From Trichocoleus desertorum ATA4-8-CV12 (lineage in GTDB: Bacteria; Cyanobacteriota; Cyanobacteriia; FACHB-46), in the NCBI GenBank assembly GCA_019358975.1, contig JAHHIL010000032.1:1-57506 (forward strand): a DNA stretch of 57,506 nucleotides, in the 5' to 3' direction. The notes beneath the pieces are model-generated. The model saw nothing but the letters and a program-made list of their open reading frames with translations, was not told where the DNA came from and made no database searches. Positions 8,378 through 16,024 of the stretch are shown here, piece by piece (the stretch's first letter is position 1; each line of letters starts with the position of its first letter). The position numbers and the translations under genes were made by a program.

Positions 8378-8459
8378 CCGAACCCTTGGGGGCACTCGCT
8401 CCCAAACCCCCGCTGAGGGACGGCTGCGTCCCCCAGACTCCCTCCAGAGGTAACTCTTG
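8378..8459 (-). repeat. Dispersed ~80-bp GC-rich repeat, copy A
   Basis: This copy contains CCCTTGGGGGCACTCGCTCC, CGCTGAGGGACGGCTGCGTC and CCTCCAGAGGTAACTCTTGG in order. Nearly the same series occurs at about 24656-24730, and its reverse complement at about 28275-28357. All three copies lie between genes. The copies contain internal palindromes (CCCTTGGGGGC with GCCCCCAA-like). Confidence 0.85.
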
Positions 8460-8571
8460 GATGAAGTTACACCCCCTATTTACACTTTCTAGCTCCAGAC
8501 ATGGGAATTACGCTCTTAACTTCCCCCAGGATTGGGGGATTGAGGGGGCCAGATGGGGCTAGGGGGTTAGG

Positions 8572-9741
8572 TCACGGTTTAAACATGACTCGCATGCAGT
8601 TATCTTGTTTGTTTTTGAACATTTCGAAGCCGCGTTTGGCTTCTTCTAGGGGTAGGGTGTGAGTGAGGACGGCAGAGGGATCGATGCCGCCGTTGAGGAC
8701 GTGTTCTAGCAACATGGGGATGTAGCGCTGGCCGTGCATTTGCCCCATTTTGAAGGTCAAGCCTTTGTTGAAGGCTGCGCCGAAGGGCATTTTGTCTACG
8801 AAGCCAGAATAGACTCCCATGATCGAGAGAGTGCCGCCTTTGCGACAGGCGACCATCATTTGCCGTAGGACGTTGGGGCGATCGGTTTCTAGGCGAACGG
8901 CTTGCTTGGCTTTGTCGTAGAAGCCTTCTACACCCATGCCATGTGCTTCTAGTCCCACCGCATCAATGCAGCTATCGGGGCCGCGTCCTCCGGTCATTTC
9001 TTTGAGAGCTTCGCCTGCGTCTACTTCTTCGTAGTTGATCACTTCGGCTTTGACCCATTCCCGTGCCATTCGGAGGCGTTCGGGGAAGCGATCGATCGCG
9101 ATCACTCGTTCCGCACCCAGCATATAGGCACTGTGCATGGCGAATAAACCCACGGCACCTGCCCCCCAAACCGCGACGGTATCTCCGGGTTGGATGTCGC
9201 ACATTTCTGCGCCCATGTATCCGGTGGGGAAAGCGTCGGAGAGAAAGAGTAATTTCTCGTCGGGGATGCCTTCTGGAACTTTAATCGCGCCGTGGTCGGC
9301 AAAGGGGACGCGGATATATTCGGCGTGGGCTCCAGCGTAGCCTCCGAAGGCATGGGAGTAGCCAAAAATTCCAGCGGTGGAGTAACCTGTGACTTGTTCT
9401 TGTAGCCAGCCTTTGGGGTTGGAGTTGTCGCACAGAGACCACTGTTGCAGGTTGCAGTAAGAGCATTGACCGCAACCAATGATCGAGGAAACGACGACGC
9501 GATCGCCTCGTTGCAATTTCCGCACTTCGCTGCCCACCTCGACCACTTCGCCCATAAATTCGTGACCAATAATGTCACCGGGCTGCATGGTGGGGATGTA
9601 GCCGTCATAAATGTGGAGATCGGAGCCACAGATGGCCGCTGCTGTCACCTTGATAATTGCGTCTCGCGGATTGAGAATTTTAGGGTCGGGAACGGTGTCT
9701 ACGCGCACATCATTCGCCCCATGCCAGCAAACTGCTCTCAT
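8572..9741 (-). CDS. Zinc-dependent alcohol dehydrogenase (copy 2)
   Basis: A 389-aa paralogue of the gene at 7152-8321 with the same architecture: [23 protein letters not shown], the structural-zinc cysteines [16 protein letters not shown], Rossmann loop [10 protein letters not shown] and [18 protein letters not shown]. The two proteins are similar over their whole length, so this is a tandem duplication. They are separated by about 250 bp containing repeat copy A, so each is probably transcribed on its own or with different neighbours. The likely activity is NAD-dependent aldehyde or alcohol oxidation with unknown substrate. The SRPBCC gene upstream ends 17 bp before this start, suggesting co-transcription with it. 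Confidence 0.9.
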   Translation of the reverse strand: MRAVCWHGANDVRVDTVPDPKILNPRDAIIKVTAAAICGSDLHIYDGYIPTMQPGDIIGHEFMGEVVEVGSEVRKLQRGDRVVVSSIIGCGQCSYCNLQQWSLCDNSNPKGWLQEQVTGYSTAGIFGYSHAFGGYAGAHAEYIRVPFADHGAIKVPEGIPDEKLLFLSDAFPTGYMGAEMCDIQPGDTVAVWGAGAVGLFAMHSAYMLGAERVIAIDRFPERLRMAREWVKAEVINYEEVDAGEALKEMTGGRGPDSCIDAVGLEAHGMGVEGFYDKAKQAVRLETDRPNVLRQMMVACRKGGTLSIMGVYSGFVDKMPFGAAFNKGLTFKMGQMHGQRYIPMLLEHVLNGGIDPSAVLTHTLPLEEAKRGFEMFKNKQDNCMRVMFKP

Positions 9742-9758
9742 CGAATGATTACTCCTGC

Positions 9759-10493
9759 CTAGTGGGACTCGCGACAGGATGTTTGCCCTTCGGTGGTGGC
9801 AATTTCGCCAGCTTCCATCAGCATCTTGAAGCGGCGTAGCTCATCGCCAATTTGCTGTTCGGGTTCTTCGCCCAATAGCTTGGCGATCGCGGCGGAGACG
9901 GCACCACCGGGAATGTTGTATTCCATCACGACTTTGACTTCAGTGCCACGATTACCTGTAGCAGGTTGGAAGCGCACAAAGCCAGAGTTATCAACATCGG
10001 CGTTCTCAGCAGAAGCCCAGGCAATGAAGCGGTTTTCTTCTTCTTGAATGATGTCGGCATCCCACTCAACACTGTTGCCCAAAGGAGCGCTGGCAATCCA
10101 ATGCGATCGCGTATTGTTGTAGGCGGTGACAGACTTGAGATGTTTCATGAACCGGGGCAGGTTCTCTAAGTTGCGCCAAAAACGGTATAACTCTTCGGCA
10201 GGCTTGTTAATCGTCACAGTTTTTTCGACTTTGATGCCCTTGTTAAGACCCACGGCATCTTGAGCCTGCTGAAGCACTCCTTGAGCCTGTTGCACAGTGC
10301 TTTGCTTGGTCATGCCTTGATAAAGCAAGCCCCCGCCTGCAACTGCGGTCAAAACGCCCCGGAGAGAGCGTTGCTGTAAACCTGCTAAAACTAAGGCACC
10401 TCCTCCAAGGAGCGAGGCCCAACGCTCAGCATCACTGGCCTCGCTGTTACTAGACTGGTTAGACATGATCGGCTGATTACTACTTTGTTCCAT
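9759..10493 (-). CDS. SRPBCC-family (cyclase/dehydrase-like) protein with membrane N-terminus
   Basis: In this 244-aa protein, residues about 24-62 hold two hydrophobic glycine-rich segments ([15 protein letters not shown] and [14 protein letters not shown]), probably a membrane hairpin. Residues about 88-230 form a START/SRPBCC hydrophobic-ligand domain: [28 protein letters not shown], and the C-terminal helix [24 protein letters not shown]-type ribosome-binding site precedes the ATG at 10491-10493. The ligand is unknown. From memory, similar proteins often lie near alcohol dehydrogenases and phosphoribosyltransferases in stress-tolerant bacteria, as here. Confidence 0.85.
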   Translation of the reverse strand: MEQSSNQPIMSNQSSNSEASDAERWASLLGGGALVLAGLQQRSLRGVLTAVAGGGLLYQGMTKQSTVQQAQGVLQQAQDAVGLNKGIKVEKTVTINKPAEELYRFWRNLENLPRFMKHLKSVTAYNNTRSHWIASAPLGNSVEWDADIIQEEENRFIAWASAENADVDNSGFVRFQPATGNRGTEVKVVMEYNIPGGAVSAAIAKLLGEEPEQQIGDELRRFKMLMEAGEIATTEGQTSCRESH

Positions 10494-10534
10494 TTGTTTT
10501 TCCTTTTTTAGAGTTTCAAATTTGAGTTGATTTA

Positions 10535-11206
10535 CTAAACGCCTAGCCGAGCGGAAAGAAAAGAACTATCTTGTGCGCGTTGCAGCAACTCACAGACTTC
10601 GCGATCGCTAGTTTGCGGGAACTCCTCGTACCAGGCTCCGACCGAGTTAAAGCGCTCTGGCATCACAGCACAGATGATGGCGTCTACTTGGGGGCTGATC
10701 TGCTCGTATGCTTGCCGCGCTCCCACCGGAACCGCCACCACAATTTCTTGGGGTTGTTGTTGCCGCACCGCCATGACTGCCGCTCGCATGGTGGCTCCTG
10801 TGGCCAAGCCATCATCAACCAGAATCACCGTCTGTTCTTGAATCGGGAGAGCAGGGCGATCGCCACGATATAGATGTTCTCGCCGTTCTAATTCTTGTTT
10901 CTCGCTCTGCGTTACCTGTTCCAGCGTGGTATCCGAGATCTGCTGCATCTCCACCACATCTTGATTCAGCACCCGCACATCACCGGAAGCGATCGCCCCC
11001 ATTGCTAGTTCTTCGTGACTAGGAACTCCTAGTTTCCGGACGAGGAAAATATCTAGGGGAGCGTGGAGGGCAGTAGCAATTTCAAAGGCAACCGGAACCC
11101 CACCGCGAGGCAAGCCTAAAACCAGCACATCATCGCGCTCGCCATATTGGGTGAGCAAAGCTGCGAGTGCTTGACCTGCTTCGGTTCGGTTTTGAAATCG
11201 CTTCAT
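10535..11206 (-). CDS. Phosphoribosyltransferase-family protein
   Basis: A 223-aa type I phosphoribosyltransferase fold. The PRPP-binding loop is VILVDDGLATGATM (about residues 127-140) and the N-terminal portion includes VLGLPRGGVPVAFEIA and DIFLVRKLGVPSHEELAMGAI. This branch (stand-alone, with no purine or pyrimidine specificity hood I can name) is usually annotated only to family level. The ATG at 11204-11206 has GAGGA-type sequence just upstream (complement of 11214-11219). It lies between the SRPBCC gene and the DJ-1 fusion gene, all on the minus strand, probably one transcription unit. Confidence 0.88.
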   Translation of the reverse strand: MKRFQNRTEAGQALAALLTQYGERDDVLVLGLPRGGVPVAFEIATALHAPLDIFLVRKLGVPSHEELAMGAIASGDVRVLNQDVVEMQQISDTTLEQVTQSEKQELERREHLYRGDRPALPIQEQTVILVDDGLATGATMRAAVMAVRQQQPQEIVVAVPVGARQAYEQISPQVDAIICAVMPERFNSVGAWYEEFPQTSDREVCELLQRAQDSSFLSARLGV

Positions 11207-11262
11207 GGTTCAATCCTCCTAACCAGCCTGGAGCGCTAGCGAACTGCAATTATCCTGTCACC

Positions 11263-12378
11263 TCAACCGCTGACTGCGGCACCGGAGGTAGGCTGAGGGG
11301 GGCTAACTGGTCCAGCGCTGATGCGAGCATGGTAAAGATCGGCGACTTGCTGCTCATGCTTGGCAATGTCGATCTCCATGTGATCGAAAATCAGGGTAGT
11401 GGTGGGGTCTGTCAGCTTATTCCGCAGCGCATAGGTGTCTACAACTCCGGTTTGCAAATCGCCCAAGGCTCGCCGCAAAATCGAAACATCATCACTGCGG
11501 GTCTGCAACCAACCTTTGAGAGTGGCGAGAGTGCCGCTGGCAAACGCTTGCAGAGATTCTTGCTCTCCGAACAGCCGCAACCTTCCTTCTAACTTCTGGA
11601 TATGTTGTTTCTTGGCCGTGCAGACATGCTGAAAAACAGACCGCAACTCACCGTCATCTGTCTTCTCGGCATATTGCTGAAAAGCTTCCAAACCGTAACG
11701 CTCTCCGGCGATCGCTGTATTAATAGCACTAACAATCTCCTGCTTACTGGAGCCGCCCCACTCTTCGCCCAACTTCCACCAACCTGCATCGCGATCGCTA
11801 ACATCCGGCAGAGTCGTGTCGGGAATGCTCAAGCCCAGACGAGTCAAGATCGCAGCCGTAAACATGGGCAAGTCACCCGGACGACGCGAGGTGAGTAGAT
11901 TGCCATCTACAACAAGTGGCTCATCTACATAGTTGGCTCCCGCATTCTGCATATCTTTACGAATGGCTCGGAAACCTGTAGCAGTGCGCCCTTGGAGTAA
12001 GTCTCCCTCGATCAATACTTGAGGGCCGTGGCAAACGGCGGCAACCAACTTGTTTTGGGCGATCGCGTCTTGCACGAAGCGCACCGTTTTCATGTTGGTT
12101 CGCATTTTGTCCGGAGCCATGCCACCTGGAATGATCACCGCGTCAAAGTCAGCGACACGGGCTTCTGTAGTGGTACCATCAGGCTCCTGCGACACTTTGC
12201 CCTGCTTCCCTTTGTACTGCTCATTCATGCGGGAACCGAGAACCACAACTTCGGCCCCAGCTTTCTTAAGAGCGGTATAAGGAACTTGAAACTCTGAATC
12301 TTCAACGCCGTTTTCAATCAGAATAGCAACCCGTCTAGAGGAGGCGGGTGTACCGTTCTGGGAGTAGTTGGATACCAT
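11263..12378 (-). CDS. DJ-1/PfpI amidotransferase-like protein fused to a ferritin-like four-helix bundle
   Basis: The 371-aa product has two parts. Residues about 15-190 are a DJ-1/PfpI domain: RVAILIENGVEDSEF carries the active-site Glu, and AAVCHGPQVLIE carries the nucleophilic Cys in an elbow. This is the family of PfpI/YhbO-type stress proteins. Residues about 205-350 look like a PA2169/DUF892-type ferritin-like bundle: EIVSAINTAIAGERYGLEAF, LRSVFQHVCTAKKQHIQKLEGRL and IFDHMEIDIAKHEQQVADLY, with Glu and His spaced as in di-iron bundles. A short linker (DAGWWKLGEEWGG) joins them. No signal peptide is present. A role in oxidative or carbonyl stress is inferred. Confidence 0.82.
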   Translation of the reverse strand: MVSNYSQNGTPASSRRVAILIENGVEDSEFQVPYTALKKAGAEVVVLGSRMNEQYKGKQGKVSQEPDGTTTEARVADFDAVIIPGGMAPDKMRTNMKTVRFVQDAIAQNKLVAAVCHGPQVLIEGDLLQGRTATGFRAIRKDMQNAGANYVDEPLVVDGNLLTSRRPGDLPMFTAAILTRLGLSIPDTTLPDVSDRDAGWWKLGEEWGGSSKQEIVSAINTAIAGERYGLEAFQQYAEKTDDGELRSVFQHVCTAKKQHIQKLEGRLRLFGEQESLQAFASGTLATLKGWLQTRSDDVSILRRALGDLQTGVVDTYALRNKLTDPTTTLIFDHMEIDIAKHEQQVADLYHARISAGPVSPPQPTSGAAVSG

Positions 12379-12501
12379 AACTAAATTCCGTATAACTAAC
12401 TGCTGGGGTTCTGTGGGGTTGGAACGGGGGAGAGAGGCGCTTAGAAGCCTGAGTAGATTGAATGCAGACTGAATCTAAAGCTACGGTTGGGCCAAAAAAT
12501 C

Positions 12502-12748
12502 CTAGCGGGTCGCTGCGGTTTGTGGGTTGAGTCGCTTCGCCAGCAATGCTTTTGCCCGTTCTGCCCGTCTGCTCTCTTCTTCCTGCAACTCTTGGAAGAA
12601 CTGAGTTAGCTCACTGTCTCCTGCTTCTTCCGCGTCCTGGATTATAGACTTCACAGGTGGCAGCGCCTTCTAAGGCATGGTAGAGCACGCTCACTAGGTC
12701 GTACTGCTCGTCGCTGGTACCAGTCGTATGGTCGCCGTGATGAGACAT
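12502..12748 (-). pseudogene. Small conserved cyanobacterial protein, broken by a +1 frameshift
   Basis: An ATG at 12746-12748 follows a perfect AGGAGG (complement of 12755-12760). It reads MSHHGDHTTGTSDEQYDLVS, then YHALEGAATCEVY, and then leaves frame. Shifting by one base near 12643 restores IQDAEEAGDSELTQFF, QELQEEESRRAERAKALL and AKRLNPQ, up to TAG at 12502-12504. The joined product (about 81 aa) looks like a two-helix cyanobacterial protein of the type YHALxGAxTYxxYIxDA that I know without a function. One extra A in TATAATC explains the break. It may be a real pseudogene, a sequencing error or, less likely, programmed shifting. Confidence 0.75.
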
Positions 12749-13022
12749 GTTGATCCTCCTGGGTTTTGACACGTCGGTTTAGACCCACGTGCGCTTATGA
12801 GCACGCTTCAGCGTAGTCCGCTAGCAACAACCTCTCCTCGCCCTACAGGTAGATCTCAAAGCTACGAAATGTGAGCAATCCTAACTTCCCCGGTAACTGC
12901 TACTTGGATCAATTTTGTAGAATCTAGCCTCAAACTCGCTGAAATGAGTCGCGCTCAGCTTTTCTAGCTAGGCGGAGTTTTGAGCTATCAAATCATCAAT
13001 GCTAAAACTGGTGCGATCGCCC

Positions 13023-13823
13023 TCACTTGCGAGCCTTCACAAAAAAGGCCGTCATGTCTTGCCATACTCCTGCATCTGTTGCCAACTGCGCAATTTCAGC
13101 TCGATATTTCCTCCGAAGTTGTTCCAGTTGTTGAGTAGATAACACAGATAAAGGATTACCTCGTGGATAAAAACCGTCGCTCCAGCTTAATCTGGGGTCA
13201 TTCAAGCTCAAATAACATCCGGACGCCTCTCTAACAACCTCGATCTCTCTAAAGCCCGCTTGCAGCAACAGACGATGACACTTCTCAGGTGTATTCAATG
13301 GTTCGTTAATGTGAGGGAAGGCAAGATTGAATAGCTCCTGATAGACTTTGGCTTGAACTGAAGCTAGGTAAGCAGTGTCCGCCGGACAGGTGAACGCCAC
13401 AAATCCTCCTGACTTGAGAAAACTGTGCCACTTCTGTAAGGTTGTAGGAATATCAGGCAAATAGCTGATCGCAGAGCAACAGAAAATCACGTCAAAGCTT
13501 TCAGGGGCAAATTCTATAGATTCTGCATCTGCTTCCATGAACTCAACATTTTCTAATTCCAAAACTTCAACCTTCTGCCTAGCCTGCGCCAGCATTCCAG
13601 GAGAAAAATCAACTCCTAGCACATAACCCTCTACCCCAACTTTTTGTGCCGCAGCAATTGCTATTAATCCTGTACCTGTAGCAATATCAAGCACACTTTG
13701 CCGCTTTTGTAATGGCACGAAGTTTAATAGCTGATTTGCCTCTTGAGGGTGCCGAGAACCTTCTTTGTCATAGGCAGCTCTCCGATTAAAGAAATCGATT
13801 ACCTGTTGCTTGTATTGATTCAT
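13023..13823 (-). CDS. Class I SAM-dependent methyltransferase
   Basis: A 266-aa protein with a classical Rossmann methyltransferase core: motif I VLDIATGTGLIAIAAA (about 44-59), the acidic ribose-binding GVDFSPGMLAQAR, EFMEADAESIEFAPESFDVIFCCSAI as motifs II-III, and LKSGGFVAFTCP as the post-core loop. The methyl acceptor is not visible from sequence; UbiE/COQ5-like small-molecule methyltransferases are the nearest pattern. It stands alone, oriented away from the DUF6335-like gene, and seems unrelated to the flanking redox genes. Confidence 0.85.
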   Translation of the reverse strand: MNQYKQQVIDFFNRRAAYDKEGSRHPQEANQLLNFVPLQKRQSVLDIATGTGLIAIAAAQKVGVEGYVLGVDFSPGMLAQARQKVEVLELENVEFMEADAESIEFAPESFDVIFCCSAISYLPDIPTTLQKWHSFLKSGGFVAFTCPADTAYLASVQAKVYQELFNLAFPHINEPLNTPEKCHRLLLQAGFREIEVVREASGCYLSLNDPRLSWSDGFYPRGNPLSVLSTQQLEQLRRKYRAEIAQLATDAGVWQDMTAFFVKARK

Positions 13824-14189
13824 GGGCTTTGGAACTAGAGTTGATTTTGGGATGCCTAGAAGCTTTAAGCGTAAGGAATACAGGAGTTATGAGTCAAAAT
13901 CTAGCTCTTTTCTTTACTCTCGAAGCGACGGGTTAAGCTGATGGAAAATTGCGATCGCTTCCCCACCCTTCTGGCTCCTTTCTTCTTACCCCTTACCTCT
14001 CACCCCTCACCCTCTTGTCTATCTAATTACAGAGGACTAAACAGTCAGAACAATTACAGTCCCTCATATGAGCCAATCAGGGCCTCTACGTTTCTGCCTA
14101 TTTGTGGAGTGAGGTTAGCTGTATCTTCGTTAACTTGGCAACTATAGAACTGCAAATTTATAAAACTGTTAAGACAGAGAGGCAGGGCA
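13824..14189. other. Divergent intergenic region, no gene seen
   Basis: About 365 bp between divergently transcribed genes. It holds a pyrimidine-rich stretch near 13975-14015 (repeated CCCCTTACC / CCCCTCACC) and no convincing ORF. It must contain two divergent promoters. A GAGAGGCAGGG sequence just before 14190 can serve as the ribosome-binding site of the next gene. Confidence 0.4.
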
Positions 14190-14702
14190 ATGGCTAACCA
14201 AACCTCATCTGGGGTCAATCCCGAACCAGGACTGAACGCGAGCCAACATGTGGACGCACCAGAGACCAATGAATACACCGATACTAATCCTGCATTATTT
14301 AGCGACGAAGCAGAGGCACCAGAGCAGATCGCAGATGATGACGTACCTCAAGAATTTACAGAATCCTATGGGACTGGGGTGAAAGACCAACCAGGCTGGA
14401 CAACGGGCGGACGCACCATGCAAACCCGTAGACAGGACTACAACGCCACCAGCCCAGAACTGAGCGGTGGGGACGTAGACGCAGCCTGGACTATGCACAT
14501 GGAAGGCGAAGAAATGGTGGGCGGTACGGTTGCGACCCCCGACCAAGATATTGTGGATGACTTGGGCGCAGCGATGGGCACAGAAATGCGCGATCGCGAA
14601 GATTTCTACGGCAACGATAAATTTGCTCAGCGCGATGAGCATCGTTGGGACTTAGATCCTGCCTCCGCCGAGGACTACCAAAATCGACATCAAGAAGAAT
14701 AA
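14190..14702 (+). CDS. Acidic DUF6335-like protein, 170 aa
   Basis: The product is very acidic and mostly disordered in its N-terminal 50 residues. A conserved-looking core follows: SYGTGVKDQPGW, TSPELSGGDVDAAWTMHMEGEEMVGGT (split), VDDLGAAMGTEMRDREDFYG, and a C-terminal HRWDLDPASAEDY. This arrangement (glycine-rich LSGGDVDA-x-W followed by a VGG-x-PTPDQ-like stretch) fits the cyanobacterial DUF6335 group as I remember it. No enzymatic motif is seen. It is followed by three 25-bp tandem repeats and the first membrane-tailed SDR gene, on the same strand. Confidence 0.6.
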   Translation: MANQTSSGVNPEPGLNASQHVDAPETNEYTDTNPALFSDEAEAPEQIADDDVPQEFTESYGTGVKDQPGWTTGGRTMQTRRQDYNATSPELSGGDVDAAWTMHMEGEEMVGGTVATPDQDIVDDLGAAMGTEMRDREDFYGNDKFAQRDEHRWDLDPASAEDYQNRHQEE

Positions 14703-14703
14703 T

Positions 14704-14770
14704 CCCTCAGGGATTTGCAAAGGATAGCCCCTCAGGGATTTGCAAAGGATAGTCCCTCAGGGATTTGCAG
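14704..14770 (+). repeat. Three tandem 25-bp repeats upstream of the SDR gene
   Basis: Units begin at 14704, 14729 and 14754 with exact 25-bp spacing. Each reads CCCTCAGGGATTTGCAAAGG or very close to it, and the third is truncated by GCAATAAGG. Each unit starts with a palindrome (ATCCCTCAGGGAT-like), so it could bind a dimeric regulator or fold in RNA. The array fills the whole gap between the DUF6335-like stop (14702) and the start region of the SDR gene (14790). Confidence 0.85.
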
Positions 14771-14789
14771 CAATAAGGATATAGCGGTG

Positions 14790-15824
14790 ATGCAACTGAA
14801 GCCAATTAATCAGCAGGTCGTGGCGATCGTCGGTGCTTCTAGTGGCATCGGTCGGGAAGCAGCTCTCCAATTTGCTCAACGGGGAGCCAAGGTAGTCGTA
14901 GCAGCTCGGAGCCAGCCTGGGCTGGATTCTTTGGTAGAGCAGATCCAACGAGCGGGAGGTGAGGCGATCGCGGTGGTCGCAGATGTCGCCGATATGCAGC
15001 AAGTCCAGGCGATCGCTGACAAAGCAGTAGAACGCTATGGTCGCCTTGATACCTGGGTGCATGCCGCTGCTACGGGTGTGCTGGCTCGCTTTGAGCAGAT
15101 TACCCCAGAAGAATTTCAGCGGGTGATTGATGTCAACCTAATGGGGCAGTTTTATGGGGCAAAGGCAGCTTTACCTTACTTAAGGCGAGAAGGTCGGGGT
15201 GCCTTGATTCATATCTCTTCAATGGAAGGTCGGCGGAGTCTACCACTGCAAAGCCCATACTGTGCGGCCAAACATGCGCTGCAAGGGATGTTGGAGTCTC
15301 TGCGGGTAGAACTGCAACATGAAGGCATACCGATCAGCGTCACCAGTATTCTGCCTTCTGTGATTAATACGCCGTACTACAACAAGGTGAAAACCAAGCT
15401 GGGTGTAAAGCCCACAGGGATTCCACCTTACTATGATCCGCGCTTGGTCGTAGATGCGATTCTGTATGTGGTAGAGCATCCTACCCGCGACTTTATCGTA
15501 GGAGATGTGGGTCGAATGTTAGATGTAGTGCAGCGGATCTCTCCTCCTCTCATTGACGCAATTTTGACGGTCGTGGGGATTCCAGGGCAGCACACTAATG
15601 AACCAGAGTCAGAAGCTTCTCCAAATAACGTTTTTGCTCCTATCTCCGCCGATCAGGGGCTCGATCGCGTAGATGGCGACTTTGGCAACTTAGTCATTCC
15701 CAGCGTTTCGGACTGGTTAGCCATGCGATCGCCTTTTGCCTGGAGTGCGGTGGCAGGCACTGTGGCAGTCGGAGCACTGGCTTTGCTAACAGCAGGGATG
15801 CTCAACAACTCCCAGCAGCCTTAA
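14790..15824 (+). CDS. Short-chain dehydrogenase with C-terminal membrane tail (copy 1)
   Basis: The preferred start is ATG at 14790, with AAGGA ten bases upstream; it matches the start of the paralogue at 16025 (both MQLKPINQQVVAIVGASSGI). The 344-aa product has the Rossmann motif GASSGIGRE (about 14-22), VDVNLMGQFYG, a catalytic Ser in LIHISSMEGRR and the YxxxK pair in YCAAK. After the SDR core (about 1-265) comes a linker and a hydrophobic stretch AWSAVAGTVAVGALALLTAG near the end, suggesting a C-terminal membrane anchor. It is a longer version of the copy that follows. The substrate is unknown; NAD(P)H-dependent oxidoreduction is expected from the family. Confidence 0.87.
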   Translation: MQLKPINQQVVAIVGASSGIGREAALQFAQRGAKVVVAARSQPGLDSLVEQIQRAGGEAIAVVADVADMQQVQAIADKAVERYGRLDTWVHAAATGVLARFEQITPEEFQRVIDVNLMGQFYGAKAALPYLRREGRGALIHISSMEGRRSLPLQSPYCAAKHALQGMLESLRVELQHEGIPISVTSILPSVINTPYYNKVKTKLGVKPTGIPPYYDPRLVVDAILYVVEHPTRDFIVGDVGRMLDVVQRISPPLIDAILTVVGIPGQHTNEPESEASPNNVFAPISADQGLDRVDGDFGNLVIPSVSDWLAMRSPFAWSAVAGTVAVGALALLTAGMLNNSQQP

Positions 15825-15829
15825 TTAAG

Positions 15830-15952
15830 AACCTAACCCCCAGCCCCTTCCCTTAGAGGGAAGGGAAGCAAGAGCTGTAGCTCCTGTTCATAGCCCCTCT
15901 TGTTTTTAGCCCCTCTCCTGTAGGAGAGGGGTTGGGGAGAGGTCAACCCAGG
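15830..15952. repeat. GC-rich hairpin repeats between the two SDR genes
   Basis: This spacer holds CCTAACCCCCAGCCCCTTCC followed by TTAGAGGGAAGGG, and later CCCCTCTCCTGTAGGAGAGG followed by GGTTGGGGAGAGG. Both pairs can form hairpins. Similar CTAACCCCCAGCCCCTTCCC sequence recurs at about 28206-28240. Such CCCCAGCCCCTTCCC elements are common interspersed repeats in filamentous cyanobacteria and may also act as terminators here. Confidence 0.7.
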
Positions 15953-16024
15953 TTAACCACCAGAAATTTCTATCTCTTCATCTTTAAGCCCAGTTAGCAA
16001 AACCCACTCAAGGAGTTCTAAATC

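Noticed and set aside
14715-14789. Longer N-terminus of the first tailed SDR (TTG at 14715)
   Set aside because: It would translate the 25-bp tandem repeats; the ATG at 14790 has AAGGA and matches the paralogue's start.
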